Below the pieces are notes generated by a model. The model was not told where the DNA came from and searched no databases. It saw only the letters and a program-made list of their open reading frames with translations. Below, one piece after another: positions 51,404 through 61,070 of a DNA stretch of 61,070 bases (position 1 is the first letter of the stretch; every line of letters starts with the position of its first letter). The position numbers were made by a program, and so were the translations under genes. The DNA is from Eimeria necatrix (taxonomy: Eukaryota > Apicomplexa > Conoidasida > Eucoccidiorida > Eimeriidae): NCBI RefSeq assembly GCF_000499385.1, contig NW_013654873.1:12501-73570 (forward strand), written 5' to 3'.

Positions 51404-52822
51404 ATGAGGCTCCTGCGAGCAGCAGCAAACTTGCTGCTGGGGGCCCTGGCCGTGGGCCTCGCGGGCCTGGGGGCCCCCGGGGGCCCCGGGGGCCCCGGGG
51501 GCCCCGGGGGCCCCGGGGGCCCCGGGGGGCCCCTGTGCCTGGCGCTGGCGGCGCAGCGGGGGCGGCTGGGGGGCAGCAGCGGGCCCGAGGGAAGTGACCC
51601 TGAGGCCATTCAAAGAGCAGCAGATTCGGAGTCTTCTGCAGCAGGATATTCTTCTGCTGCTTCCGACACAGAGAGCAGCAGCAAAGGAGCAGCTTCTAGA
51701 AAAGAAAAGAAAAAAAAAAGAACAAAAAAACTCAAAAAAAAAATAAAAAAGGCCATCGGGTCCCCCAGATTCCTTGTCCGCAGGCGCAAGGGAGGAGCCA
51801 GTCTTGAAGCTCTGCCGGCGGTGGGATCGGGATCGGGATCGGGATCGGGATCGGGATCGGGATCGGTGTCTTCGCTGGACGCTGCGGGGCCCCACAGATC
51901 CCAGGAGAAGCTGGGGATCGGGGATCGGGGGATCCCAGGATCCTACACTCCCCTCGAAACTCCTTCTCCAGAGCCTCGACTGACTCCAACTGCCCCCCCC
52001 CTCCCTCCCGAGGAGTTTACTGTTCCAGTTCAAGTTCACCACGGCCAAGACCACGACTCGGGGGCCCCCGGGGCCCCCGGGGCCCACGGGGCCCATGGGG
52101 ACCACGGCGAGCACGGGAGCCCCCACGGAAGTCCCCATGGGGGCCCCCACGGGGGCCCCCACGGGGGCCCCCACGGGGGCCCCCACGGGGGCCCCCACGG
52201 GGGCCCCCACGGGGGGCCCCATGGGGGGCCCCATGGGGGCCCCCATGGGGAGGAAAAGCGGCCTCCTCCCCCCCCCTATTCTCCGCCGCCACCCTACAGG
52301 CCCCCCAGGCCCTCTTCGCCGCCCCCCCCGTACTCCGACGGGGGCCCCCAAGATGCCCCGCAGCAGCAGCATGGGGGGCCCCCCGAGCCCCACGGCCACG
52401 AGGGGGGCCCCCCCCACGGCGAGCATGCAGCCTCGGACCACTCGGAGGCCCACGGGGGCCCCCATGGGGGCCCCCATGGGGGCCCCCATGGGGGCCCCCA
52501 TGGGGGGCCCCATGGGGGGCCCCATGGGGGGCCCCCAGTGCCCATGCCCAGGACCATACGGAGACCCGTGCAGCAGCACGGAGGTGCAGCAGAGCAGGGG
52601 CAGCAGCATGGACCGCAGCAGCATGACCAGTGGACCACTCCGCAGCAGCCCCCAGTACCCCTCCAGCGGCGGCTGCCACCCAGGACCTCCCAGGGGGCCC
52701 CCATGGCCCACGGGGGGCCCCCCGGGGGGCCCCCCGGGGGCCCCGGAAGCAGAGGCCCGCCGCCTAAGCCGCCCCGGAGGAGCAAGCCCCCTCCCCCCGC
52801 GGCTCCAGAAGGGCAGCAGTAG
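51404..52822 (+). CDS. Putative secreted Lys- and Pro-rich protein with DQWTTP and PPPY motifs (family member 2)
   Basis: Single exon, ATG 51404, TAG at 52820-52822, 472 aa; the 3' end could be longer if an unseen intron exists. Order: signal-peptide-like [20 protein letters not shown]; Gly-Gly-Pro run; acidic/Ser segment ([20 protein letters not shown]); very basic segment ([14 protein letters not shown]); Gly-Ser run encoded by GGGATC repeats (51829-51868); [19 protein letters not shown]; Pro-His-Gly-Gly repeats; [17 protein letters not shown] and a third PPPPY; a second Pro-His-Gly-Gly run; DQWTTP at residue 408; [14 protein letters not shown]. The three PPPY sites are typical WW-domain ligands and [10 protein letters not shown] resembles SH3 ligands; that is known of the motifs, not shown here. 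Shares its plan with the gene at 45340. Function unknown. Confidence 0.6.
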   Translation: MRLLRAAANLLLGALAVGLAGLGAPGGPGGPGGPGGPGGPGGPLCLALAAQRGRLGGSSGPEGSDPEAIQRAADSESSAAGYSSAASDTESSSKGAASRKEKKKKRTKKLKKKIKKAIGSPRFLVRRRKGGASLEALPAVGSGSGSGSGSGSGSVSSLDAAGPHRSQEKLGIGDRGIPGSYTPLETPSPEPRLTPTAPPLPPEEFTVPVQVHHGQDHDSGAPGAPGAHGAHGDHGEHGSPHGSPHGGPHGGPHGGPHGGPHGGPHGGPHGGPHGGPHGGPHGEEKRPPPPPYSPPPPYRPPRPSSPPPPYSDGGPQDAPQQQHGGPPEPHGHEGGPPHGEHAASDHSEAHGGPHGGPHGGPHGGPHGGPHGGPHGGPPVPMPRTIRRPVQQHGGAAEQGQQHGPQQHDQWTTPQQPPVPLQRRLPPRTSQGAPMAHGGPPGGPPGGPGSRGPPPKPPRRSKPPPPAAPEGQQ

Positions 52823-52841
52823 CTTAGTGGGGGCGCAGCAC

Positions 52842-52889
<48 letters not shown>

Positions 52890-52991
52890 GCAGCAGCAGC
52901 TGTCCCTGCTGCTGCCCCGGGCCTCCCCGCGTCGTGGGCGGCCTTAAATGCTGCAGAAGCGGGAACGCCCTGGGCCCAGAGAGTTGGCAAT

Positions 52992-53043
<52 letters not shown>

Positions 53044-53977
53044 TGTTGCTGCTGCTGCCCGTGTGCGCTGCTGCGAGCCCCCCGCTAGGGCAGCTTTAGT
53101 TTTAGATCTTTCTGTCTGCACGAAATAAAATAATAAAGTTAAAACAAAATAAAGTAAATAAAATAAAATAAAATAAAATAAAATAAAATAAAATAAAATA
53201 AAATAAAACCCCAGTTGCAGACCCCACAGGTGTCCGCAGCCCACTCGGGTGTACAGACACCGCAACTAGCGCATGGACGCAAAAGATTTCTTTTCAGTTT
53301 TATTCTTTTGCAAATAAAATGCATGCATTCTTGCTGCTGCTCTAATGCTGCGCCAGCAGCAGCAGCAGCAGCAAGCAACTGGCGCGCAAGGGTAGCAGCA
53401 GCAGCAGCAGCAACACGAGCAGCAGCAGCAGCAGCAGCAGCACGAGCAGCAGCAGCAGCAGCACGAGCAGCAGCAACAGGGGCGGTGCAGCAACGCGGCG
53501 CAGTAGGCTGCAGCTAATTGCGCTGAAGAAATGGAAGCAAAAGCCTCCTTGTGGGCTGCGTCAGAGCTAGGGTTTAGGGTTTAGGGTTTAGGGTTTAGCC
53601 TTGAGGGTTTAGAGTTGGAGGTTTTTGAGTCTAGAGAAACAACGGGGCAAAGGCCCCGAGGTCTCAAGCAGCAGCAATTCTGGAATGTGAAATCTGCTGC
53701 TGCTGCTGCTAGTGTTTTAGCTGCTGCTGCTAGTGTTTTGGCTGCTGCTGCTGCTGCAGGAGCTGACGCTGCTGCAGCAGCAGGTAAAGCTGCAGCCGCT
53801 GCTGCAGCAGAAACTAAAGCTGCTGCTGCTGCTGCAGTTGCTGCTGCAGCAGCAGAAACTAAAGCTGCTGCTGCTGCTGCAGTTGCTGCTGCTGCAGCAG
53901 AAACTAAAGCTGCTGCTGCTGCTGCAGTTGCTGCTGCTGCTGCTGCAGTTGCTGCTGCTGCAGTAACTCCTGCTGCT
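52823..53977. other. Intergenic; CAG tracts, AAATA microsatellite and a minisatellite
   Basis: CAG runs at about 52845-52895 and 52990-53040; (AAATA)n at about 53150-53207; a GGTGTACAGACACC site at 53248-53261; a TGCATGCA at 53321; CAG again to 53500; a short TTTAGGG block at 53570-53600. At 53803-53951 a ~48-base CTG-rich unit beginning AACTAAAGCTGC repeats about three times, just downstream of the AspRS stop. Confidence 0.6.
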
Positions 53978-54506
53978 TCAGGGAGTCAGTCTCTTGGGGT
54001 CTCTAGGGAAAAGAGAGACACGGCGGATGTTGCCGAGACCTGCAGCAGAACAAAGAGCAATACCCTAAACCCTAAACCCTAAACCCTAAACCCTAAACCC
54101 TAAACCCTAAGCTCTACGGCACCTTCACATTTAACAACGACCGATGCTAAGGCGAAGCCAAGGCGCATTAGCTAAACCCTAAACCCCAAACCCCAAACCC
54201 TAAACCCCAAACCCTAAACCCCAAAAGAGCCCAAACCCCAAACCCTAAACCCCAAACCCCAAAGCCCATCCCCAAAGCCTTAAACCCCAAACCCCAACCC
54301 CCTCCCGAAAACCCCGCTGCCCACCCCCCAACCCCCAACCCCAAACCCTAAACCCTAAACCCTAAACCCTAAACCCTAAACCCTAAACCCTCACCGTAGT
54401 ACAGCATCACGATGCGCTCGAGCCCCGCGCCCATGCCCGCGTGGGGGGGGGCCCCCAACTCGAGGGCCTCCAAGTAAAACCGCAGCTGCTGCTCCTGCTG
54501 CTGCTG

Positions 54507-54543
<37 letters not shown>

Positions 54544-55414
54544 AGCAGCCCCAGGGCCTTCAGGCGGCTGCGCAGCAGGGGCCCCTCGTGGATTCTTTGG
54601 GCCCCCGAGGCCACTTCTTCGCCGCGCATGAACACGTCAAAAGTGTTTGAGAACCGCTGCACCAAACCCTAAACCCTAAACCCTAAACCCTAAACCCTAA
54701 ACCCTAGCCCTGCGGCGCCTTAGGCGCGGTGGTAGCTCGTGCCGGGTGGGTGGCTGGCTGGCTAGGCAGAGAGCTCGCTGGCTAGCTAGCTAGCTAGCTG
54801 TGCGGAGCTAGCTAGCTAGCTAGCTAGCTGTGTGTAACTAGCTAGCCGCGTCTAGCTAACTGCGTCTAGCCAGCTAGCTAGCTGTGCGCAGCCATCTAGC
54901 TAGCTAGCTACCCACAGCTAGCGAGCTAGCTAGCCACAGCTAGCCAGCTAGCTAGCTAGCCACAGCTAGCGAGCTAGCTAGCCACAGCTAGCCAGCTAGC
55001 TAGCTACCCACAGCTAGCTAGCTAGCTAGCTAGCTAGCTAGCCAGCTAGCCAGCTAGCTAGCTACCCACAGCTAGCTAGCTAGCTAGCTAGCCACAGCTA
55101 GCTAGCTAGCTAGCTAGCTGGCGCTGGGCTCACCGGGTCCTCGGGGCAAGGCATGGAGTAGAAGGGGCGGACGTTGGCGGGGTACTTGAGGAGAAAAAAG
55201 AAATCAGTTTTATATTTTTGCTTCACAAGTTTTCCAAGAGCTTTTTCGAGTTCTGTGGAGAGGTCGAAGTTCTCCAAGTTTTCTGGGATCGTCTCCAAAC
55301 CGATCCCAGCTTCCCGCAGCAGCTGCACGCCTTCCGCGAAGGTCAGCCGCGGCGTCTCCGCCAAAAACTCGAACTTCTCCACTGCGTGCTGCTCCCGGAT
55401 CACCGCGTTCTCCT

Positions 55415-55459
<45 letters not shown>

Positions 55460-55605
55460 GGGGGGGAGCTGCAGGCGAGGCAGCGAAGCGCGGCCACAGC
55501 GCCGCAAGGCAGCGCGCCCACTCGACCCAGCAGCAGCAGACACAGCTGCTGCTGCTGCTGCTGCAGCAGCAGCAGCACACACCGCTCTGTGCAGCAGCAG
55601 CAGCA

Positions 55606-55640
<35 letters not shown>

Positions 55641-55967
55641 AGAGGCTTACATGGGGAGACTCGGCCTCGAGTTTTGTGAAGATGTACTTGAAGAGCTCGT
55701 CTATGAGGTCAACTGCTTCCATGAAGTTTTCTTTTATTTCCATTTCCAAGTCAAGTCCCACGAACTCGCACAAGTGCCGGTGCGTGTTGCTGTTCTCCGC
55801 CCGAAACACCGGACCTGCAGCAGCAGCAGCAGCAGCAGCAGCAGGTGCAACAAAGCAGCAGCAGGTGCAACAAAGCAGCAGCAGCAGCACGCAGCAGAAA
55901 ACAGCAGCAGCAGCAGCACCAATAACATCCCCCTCATCGTCATGATCCTCCTCCTCCTCCTCACCAT

Positions 55968-56002
<35 letters not shown>

Positions 56003-56080
56003 CGCGGCAGAAAGCAGCAGCAGCACCAATAACATCCCCCTCATCGTCATGATCCTCCTCCTCCTCCTCACCATCATCAT

Positions 56081-56155
<75 letters not shown>

Positions 56156-56456
56156 CCGATCTCGAAGACGCGCTGCATGTCTCCGGCTATGCACATCTGC
56201 TTGTAGAGCTGCGGACTCTGCGCCAAACAAGCTCGGCGCGAAAAGTAAGGCAGCTGGAAGCAAGAAGCTCCGCCTTCGGAAGCTCCCGCCAGCAGCTTCG
56301 GAGTGTGGACTTCGAGGAATTGCTGCTGCAGCAGGAAGTCTCTGAAGTGTCTAGACACCTCAGACACTGCGCGGGCCACCGCCAGAGTCCCAGGCACCCG
56401 CAGGTCCAGACTCCGGTGGTCCAGCCGCGTCTCCAGGTGCACGCGGATCTGCCCCT

Positions 56457-56504
<48 letters not shown>

Positions 56505-56631
56505 GCAGCGGCAGGTGGGGGCGGGGCGCTGCGGCGCGGCAGCAGCGAGGGCGCATGCGCAGCAGCTAGTTTGCAAAGCGCGCGATTCGCAGCGAACACG
56601 CAACGCAGCAGCGGGAAGGCTGCTTGCTGCA

Positions 56632-56687
<56 letters not shown>

Positions 56688-56970
56688 TGCCTCTTTGGGG
56701 TCGTCTTCGGGCTGCGCTGCGTCGCGGATCTGGAAAGGCAGCTCCTTGGGGCCGCGAACTGCAACAAAAAGCTTTTCTGCATGCAGCTCGAGAGCAGCAG
56801 AAGTAGCAGCAATTGGAAACTTCGGGGCTTTCACAAGACCCCACACATCCACCAGAGACTCTGCTGCTGCTGCTGCAGCAAACCGCAGCAAAGCCTTCGG
56901 CTGCTCCGCACCCAGCACGCACTGCACCGTCCACAGCCCCTCCCGCAGCGTCAGAAACACCACAGAACCT

Positions 56971-57034
<64 letters not shown>

Positions 57035-57288
57035 TTTCGTGAGTGATTCGAGGGATTCTGACATTTTTAGTAAATAATTTAAGTGCTTTAAATGCTTCGC
57101 AGAAACGCATGCAAGAAAACCGAGGTGTACATACACCCGAAACACTCGAGCAAAAGCAAACGGAAAAGTGCACCGCTTTATTATTCAATCAATTTAATTT
57201 GATTTAATTTAATTTAATTTAATTTAATTTAATTTAATTTAAATTCTCGCATTATAATGCAGAGGGCTGCGCACAGCCGTATGGGACT

Positions 57289-57320
<32 letters not shown>

Positions 57321-57479
57321 GGCTACAGCAGCAGCTGCAACAGCAACAGCAACAGCAGCAGCAGCAGCAGCAGCAGCGAACCTTTGGACCTGCAGTCCTG
57401 CAGCCTGCCTCTGACCCAGATGTACTGCCCCTCTTTGCTGTCGACATCCTTAATAGAAGTCCACTCCCTCTTTTTCAAT

Positions 57480-57531
<52 letters not shown>

Positions 57532-58050
57532 GCGAGTCAATCAAGGGGTAGTAGCCGAAGCTGTCTGCCTCATAGTCCGCGGAAACCCGCACCAGCAGCG
57601 CCTGCGCCTCCTCTGCGCAAGGTCACAAACCCTAATTTAGGGTTTAGGGTTTAGCGCTAGGCCGAGCTTCTTCGGGCTCCAAAGCAAAGATTTAGGGTTT
57701 CGAGCTAGGGTTTAGGGTTTAGGACTAGCTCATTCGAAAGGGAAGGATAGGGACTAGGGTTTAGGGTTTAGGGTTCGCATCTAGGGTTTAGCGTTGGCTT
57801 GGGGCGTTAAGGGTTTAGGGGGAGGGCGCAGTGTTCAAAGCTAGGGTTTAGGGTTTACAACGAGGGTTTAGGGTTTGCAGCTAGGGTTTAGGGTTTGCAG
57901 CTAGGGTTTAGGGTTTGCAGCTAGGGTTTAGGGTTTACCTTGGGCTTTTTTCTTTTCAAGTTTTGCTGCTTCCTTTGCTGCCTTTTCTGCTTCCTTGGCT
58001 TTCTTGCGGGCCTCTCTTTCGGCCTTTAGTTGCTGCTCCCGCGGCGACAG

Positions 58051-58100
<50 letters not shown>

Positions 58101-58140
58101 CTGCAGCAGCAGGAGATACGGAAACCTCCTCCCGCTTCAT
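53978..58140 (-). CDS. Aspartyl-tRNA synthetase, eukaryotic (cytosolic) type
   Basis: Class II aminoacyl-tRNA synthetase charging tRNA-Asp. Eight exons: 58140-57939, 57612-57382, 56968-56691, 56454-56157, 55814-55651, 55412-55134, 54656-54395, 54039-53978 (TGA); all phases agree; 591 aa. N-terminal Lys/Glu-rich helix ([19 protein letters not shown]), as in eukaryotic AspRS; OB-fold exons 2-3 ([35 protein letters not shown]); LDTRLD-like region and [11 protein letters not shown] in exon 4; motif 2 [15 protein letters not shown] in exon 5; [19 protein letters not shown] in exon 6; [18 protein letters not shown] and motif 3 [15 protein letters not shown] in exon 7; [10 protein letters not shown] end. 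Gln runs in exons 1 and 7 and a Ser run in exon 2 are species-type inserts. Intron 3 has a GC rather than GT donor (AAAGAG|GCACGC). Start chosen at the first ATG before the Lys-rich helix. Confidence 0.95.
54040..54394 (-). other. AspRS intron 7 composed largely of telomere-like repeats
   Basis: Donor TACG|GTGAGG runs into GTTTAGGG units with many GTTTGGGG variants (AAACCCC on the plus strand, 54173-54340); acceptor TTCTGCTGCAG. Confidence 0.92.
54657..55133 (-). other. AspRS intron 6 with GCTA array and telomere-like block
   Basis: Donor CCG|GTGAGC leads within about 20 bases into (GCTA)n (about 55122-54765). A pure TTTAGGG block on the minus strand (54706-54663) precedes the acceptor GGTGCAG. 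Confidence 0.92.
57185..57242. repeat. (AATTT)n microsatellite in AspRS intron 2
   Basis: Pentamer TTTAA repeats, within the intron between exons 2 and 3. The same intron holds a GGTGTACATACACC site at 57124-57137. Confidence 0.9.
57613..57938 (-). other. AspRS intron 1, telomere-like minisatellite
   Basis: Donor CAAG|GTAAACCC is itself a telomere-like unit. The part nearest the donor is a ~20-base tandem repeat (CTAGGGTTTAGGGTTTGCAG on the plus strand), decaying to scattered single units toward the acceptor TTGCGCAG. Confidence 0.9.
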
Positions 58141-58167
58141 TGGGCCACGAGCGCTGTTGCGAGCTGG

Positions 58168-58199
<32 letters not shown>

Positions 58200-58247
58200 A
58201 TCGGGCGCAGCAAATCGCTGGCTGCCTTGCGAAGCTGCCGATGCTGC

Positions 58248-58279
<32 letters not shown>

Positions 58280-58512
58280 AAGGCAGTCGAATGGTGGGGC
58301 AGGCGCAAGATGAAGCTATAGAGGTGCTGCGGCTGTCGGCGAGTCTGCTGCCGCAGCAGGTGCTGCTGCTGCTGCAGGCGCTGCTGCTGCTGCAGGTGCT
58401 GCTGCAGGTGCTGCTGCTGCTGCTGCTGCTGCCACTTCGTAGGTGGCCAAAGGCTGCGCTGAACCAGTCTGGGGGTATAAGCTCCAGAGAGCATGAAGTG
58501 CAGCTGCAGCGG

Positions 58513-58553
<41 letters not shown>

Positions 58554-58998
58554 ACGGCGGGAGCTGCAGCAACGTGATGCGAGAGAATCCACGGCCAAAA
58601 CGGCGGGCGCCACACAGCATCCGGCTGCAGCAGCAGCAGCACAGCCCCGCAAGTGCAGCAGCAGCAACAGCAGCAGAAACAAATCACAGCAGCCTCAACG
58701 CCGCAGCAGCAGCAGCAGCAGCAAAGCGTGAGCCAGCAATTTTGTATAACTGTGCACACTGCTCTATCTTCTGCGCATGCAGCATGCAGCAGCAACACCT
58801 GAACTGGCAGCAGCAGCAACAGCAGCAGCAGCACGCAGCAGCAGCAGCAAGTGTTGGTGTACCTCTGGTACTCTACACAACTCCTGGGCAAATCAACTGC
58901 TGCTCTAAAAAGAAAGTCTAACGCCTTCACAGATTGGGTCTCTTCGCAGCAAGCCCCACGGTTGCTGCAGCAGCAGCCGCAGCAGCACGAGGACCTGC

Positions 58999-59042
<44 letters not shown>

Positions 59043-59297
59043 CGAGCAGATACCGCTGGTCTTGCTGCGGCTGTCTTCTTCGAGTCTTATATGTTGGAAG
59101 CCTTTTTGAATTTGCTGCTCTAATTTGAATTTAGCTGCTGCAGCCTGAGAATGTAATTGACTGTTGGCTTGCGGCAGCAGCAGCAGCTCCAGGAGCCTTT
59201 TTTAAGCCGCAGCCGTCGCCCTGATTTGGATGTCATTTGTTTGTCATGGAATAGCAGGAGCTCTAGAAGCAGCAGCAATAGCAGCAAGAGCAGCAAG

Positions 59298-59328
<31 letters not shown>

Positions 59329-59788
59329 GCAGCAGGGCCACGGAAAGCAGGGCCCCTGCTCGGCGCTGCTGCTGCTGCTCTTTAAGATAAACCGGATGGA
59401 GCGGCGCAGCAGCTAGGGCGATACATGTTGTACAGAGAGAAGCCCAGCAGCAGCAGCAGCAGCAAGCACAGCAGCAGCAGCAGCAGCAGCAAGCACAGCA
59501 GCAGCAGCAGCAGCAGCAAGCGCAGCAGTGACGACAGCAGCAGCAGCGTTGACCGGCTCCTTTCAATGACCGCTCCTGCATACCGCCTCAGAAGGACTGA
59601 TATCCGAGCAGCAGCAGCAGAGCGTGTTGCGGCTTCTGCTGCTGCTGCTGCTGCTGCTGCAGCTGGTAGAAAGTCAGTTGATTCCAGGCGTGGCGGCCTG
59701 AACAGCAGCAGCAGCAACTGCTGCAGCAGCAGGTGCAGCAGCAGCAAGAGCCTGCTGCGGCGAAGCAGCAGAAACCTTACCAGGTGCT
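58141..59788. other. Upstream of AspRS; no confident gene
   Basis: CTG tracts (58.15-58.45 kb) turn to CAG tracts (58.5-59.05 kb), then mixed. Open frames on both strands are mostly triplet-encoded. A short unique stretch near 59060-59130 and 59200-59260 has no recognisable coding signal. Confidence 0.4.
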
Positions 59789-60476
59789 CTACAGGGGAGA
59801 GCCTGAGGAAGAGCAGCCGCACGAGCAGCTGCAGCAGCAGGAGAAGCAGCAGCAGAAGCAGCAGCAGCAGGAGAAGCAGCAGCAGAAGCAGCAGCAGCAG
59901 GAGCAGCAAACTGCAGCAGGGCGACAGCAGCTCCCACAGGAGCACCAGCAGCACTTGTGACTGCAGCGACTTTTCTCCCCAGTCAGAGAGGTGCCTTGCG
60001 GCTTGCCGCAGCAGCAGCAGCAGCAGCAGTAGCTTTGGCTGCTGCTGCTGCAGCAGCTGCTGCTGGCAGCAGCACAGCAGCTGCTCAGACACAGCAGCAA
60101 CGGTGCCTGGGGAGCCCCTGCTGCGCTTCTCGCCGAGCAAGCTGAACTGTGGGGCAGCAGCAGCAGAGGCAGCAGCAGCTGCTGCTGAAGTGGCAGCAGC
60201 AGCAGCAGAAGCAGCAGGACCATGGAAGGTTTCACTGCCTGCTGCTGCAGCAGCAGCAGCAGCGGCGGGACCTCGTGCGGCACTGAAGACTGCAGCTGAG
60301 AAGCCTCTCGCCAGAGCAGCAGCAACAGCAGCAGCAGCAAAGCCACCAGCACCAGCAGCAGCAGACGCAGCAGCAGCAGCAGCAGAAGCTTCCGGTTGTG
60401 CTGCTGAAGCTGCAGCAGCGAAGCCACGGCCGCGAAAGAGGCGGAGGCAGCACTGTCCTGTGGGTGAAGCAGCAGC

Positions 60477-60507
<31 letters not shown>

Positions 60508-60807
60508 GATATGCCACAGGAAAGACCGCCACTAAGGGCAAGACAGCAGCAGCGGCAGCAACAGCAGCAGCAGCAGCAGCAAGAGACACAGCCAACGGAC
60601 TATGGCACTCGAAGGCTGCTGGGTTCTCGTTCTGCTGCTGCAGCAGCAGAGGCACCAGCGCCGCTAGCAGCAGCAGCAGCAGCAGAGTCTGCTGCTGCTG
60701 CTGCTGAGAGGGCCGGCTGGCGCAGCAGAAGGAAAGCAGCAGCACAGCCCCGTCAAGCAGCAGCACGACTGTTCGCAGATGGGCCCCACAGGCACTCTTC
60801 GAGGCGA

Positions 60808-60849
<42 letters not shown>

Positions 60850-60988
60850 GCTCGTCCATCAGCCGCTGCAGCTGCTGCAGCTGCTGCAGCGGCTCCTGTC
60901 GCTGCTGCTGCTGCTGCAGGAGCTCCCGCCGCTGCTGCTGCTGCACAGCAGCTGCCAGGGGCTGCTGCTGCGCCGCTACCTTTGTGTC
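59789..60988 (-). CDS. Possible partial gene with Gln-rich coil and a membrane-like segment
   Basis: An acceptor GCTCTGCTGCAG opens a minus-strand frame at 60988 (DTKVAAQQQ), continuing through LQQLQQLQRLMDELQQ, a Gln run, then ACGAHLRTVVLLLDGAVLLL, which looks like a membrane helix. Beyond about 60.6 kb the frame becomes Leu/Ala-only and is doubtful, so the true exon probably ends earlier. The gene would start beyond the right edge of the window. No family recognised. Confidence 0.3.
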
Positions 60989-61070
60989 CTGCAGCAGAGC
61001 GGAGCAGCAGCAAGCAACGCAGCGGGGCGGAAGGCGAGCCTGCAGCAGCAGCAGCAGCAGCAGCAGCAAA

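Noticed and set aside
53615..54082. Plus-strand Ala-rich protein with ETKAAAA repeats
   Set aside because: It runs antisense through the last AspRS exon and consists of a minisatellite; AspRS coding evidence is much stronger.

Overview
The window is nuclear DNA of a coccidian parasite, almost certainly an Eimeria species; I cannot name the species from sequence alone. The evidence is very dense CAG/CTG triplet repeats that put long Gln, Ala and Ser runs into proteins, many interstitial telomere-like blocks (TTTAGGG/AAACCCT), intron-rich genes, an ApiAP2 transcription factor, and a split between repeat-rich and repeat-poor AT-rich segments. Two gaps of exactly 100 N (21190-21289 and 35971-36070) mark it as a scaffold. 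No mobile element, CRISPR array, rRNA or confident tRNA was seen.

Four genes can be named. (1) An ApiAP2 DNA-binding protein (minus, 16368-13307) has its AP2 domain split by a CTG-rich intron. (2) A uL14 organellar (probably mitochondrial) ribosomal protein (plus, 17710-18105) carries a 13-Gln insert. (3) The succinyl-CoA ligase beta subunit (minus, 42617-40481) was reconstructed as 4 exons, 517 aa. (4) Eukaryotic-type aspartyl-tRNA synthetase (minus, 58140-53978) was reconstructed as 8 exons, 591 aa. In both reconstructions all exon phases agree.

Several genes are convincing but unidentified. These are a very large Leu/Gln-rich probably helical protein (plus, 2443-11258, further 3' exons likely), a low-complexity basic protein or proteins (minus, 25140 to about 19920), a Ser-Pro-Arg repeat protein with conserved-looking C-terminal exons (plus, 28310-32837), a Q-rich protein with a signal-peptide-like N-terminus (minus, 37222-35540), and a partial gene at the right edge. 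Two plus-strand genes (45340-47323 and 51404-52822) look like divergent paralogues of a secreted, Lys-rich, proline-rich family sharing DQWTTP and PPYRP motifs. This pair is the best candidate for an undescribed system.

Region by region: 1-2.4 kb telomere-like blocks and a hairpin; 2.4-11.9 kb giant gene and a GCTA array; 13.3-18.1 kb ApiAP2 and uL14, divergently transcribed; 18.1-19.9 kb GGGGCCCC arrays; 19.9-25.1 kb low-complexity minus genes; 25.2-28.3 kb no confident gene; 28.3-32.8 kb plus gene; 32.9-35.5 kb repeats; 35.5-37.2 kb minus Q-rich gene; 37.8-40.4 kb repeats; 40.5-42.6 kb succinyl-CoA ligase; 42.7-45.3 kb telomere-like, ATTT and GGGGCCCC blocks; 45.3-47.3 and 51.4-52.8 kb the secreted pair, separated by a 2.5 kb AT-rich island with a cluster of GCATGC sites; 54.0-58.1 kb AspRS; 58.1-61.07 kb repeats and a partial gene.

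A general rule emerges from the firm genes. On the sense strand, exons carry the triplet as CAG (Gln/Ala/Ser) while introns carry it as CTG, often running straight into a ...CTGCTGCAG acceptor. Telomere-like repeats lie in introns, sometimes fused to the splice donor.
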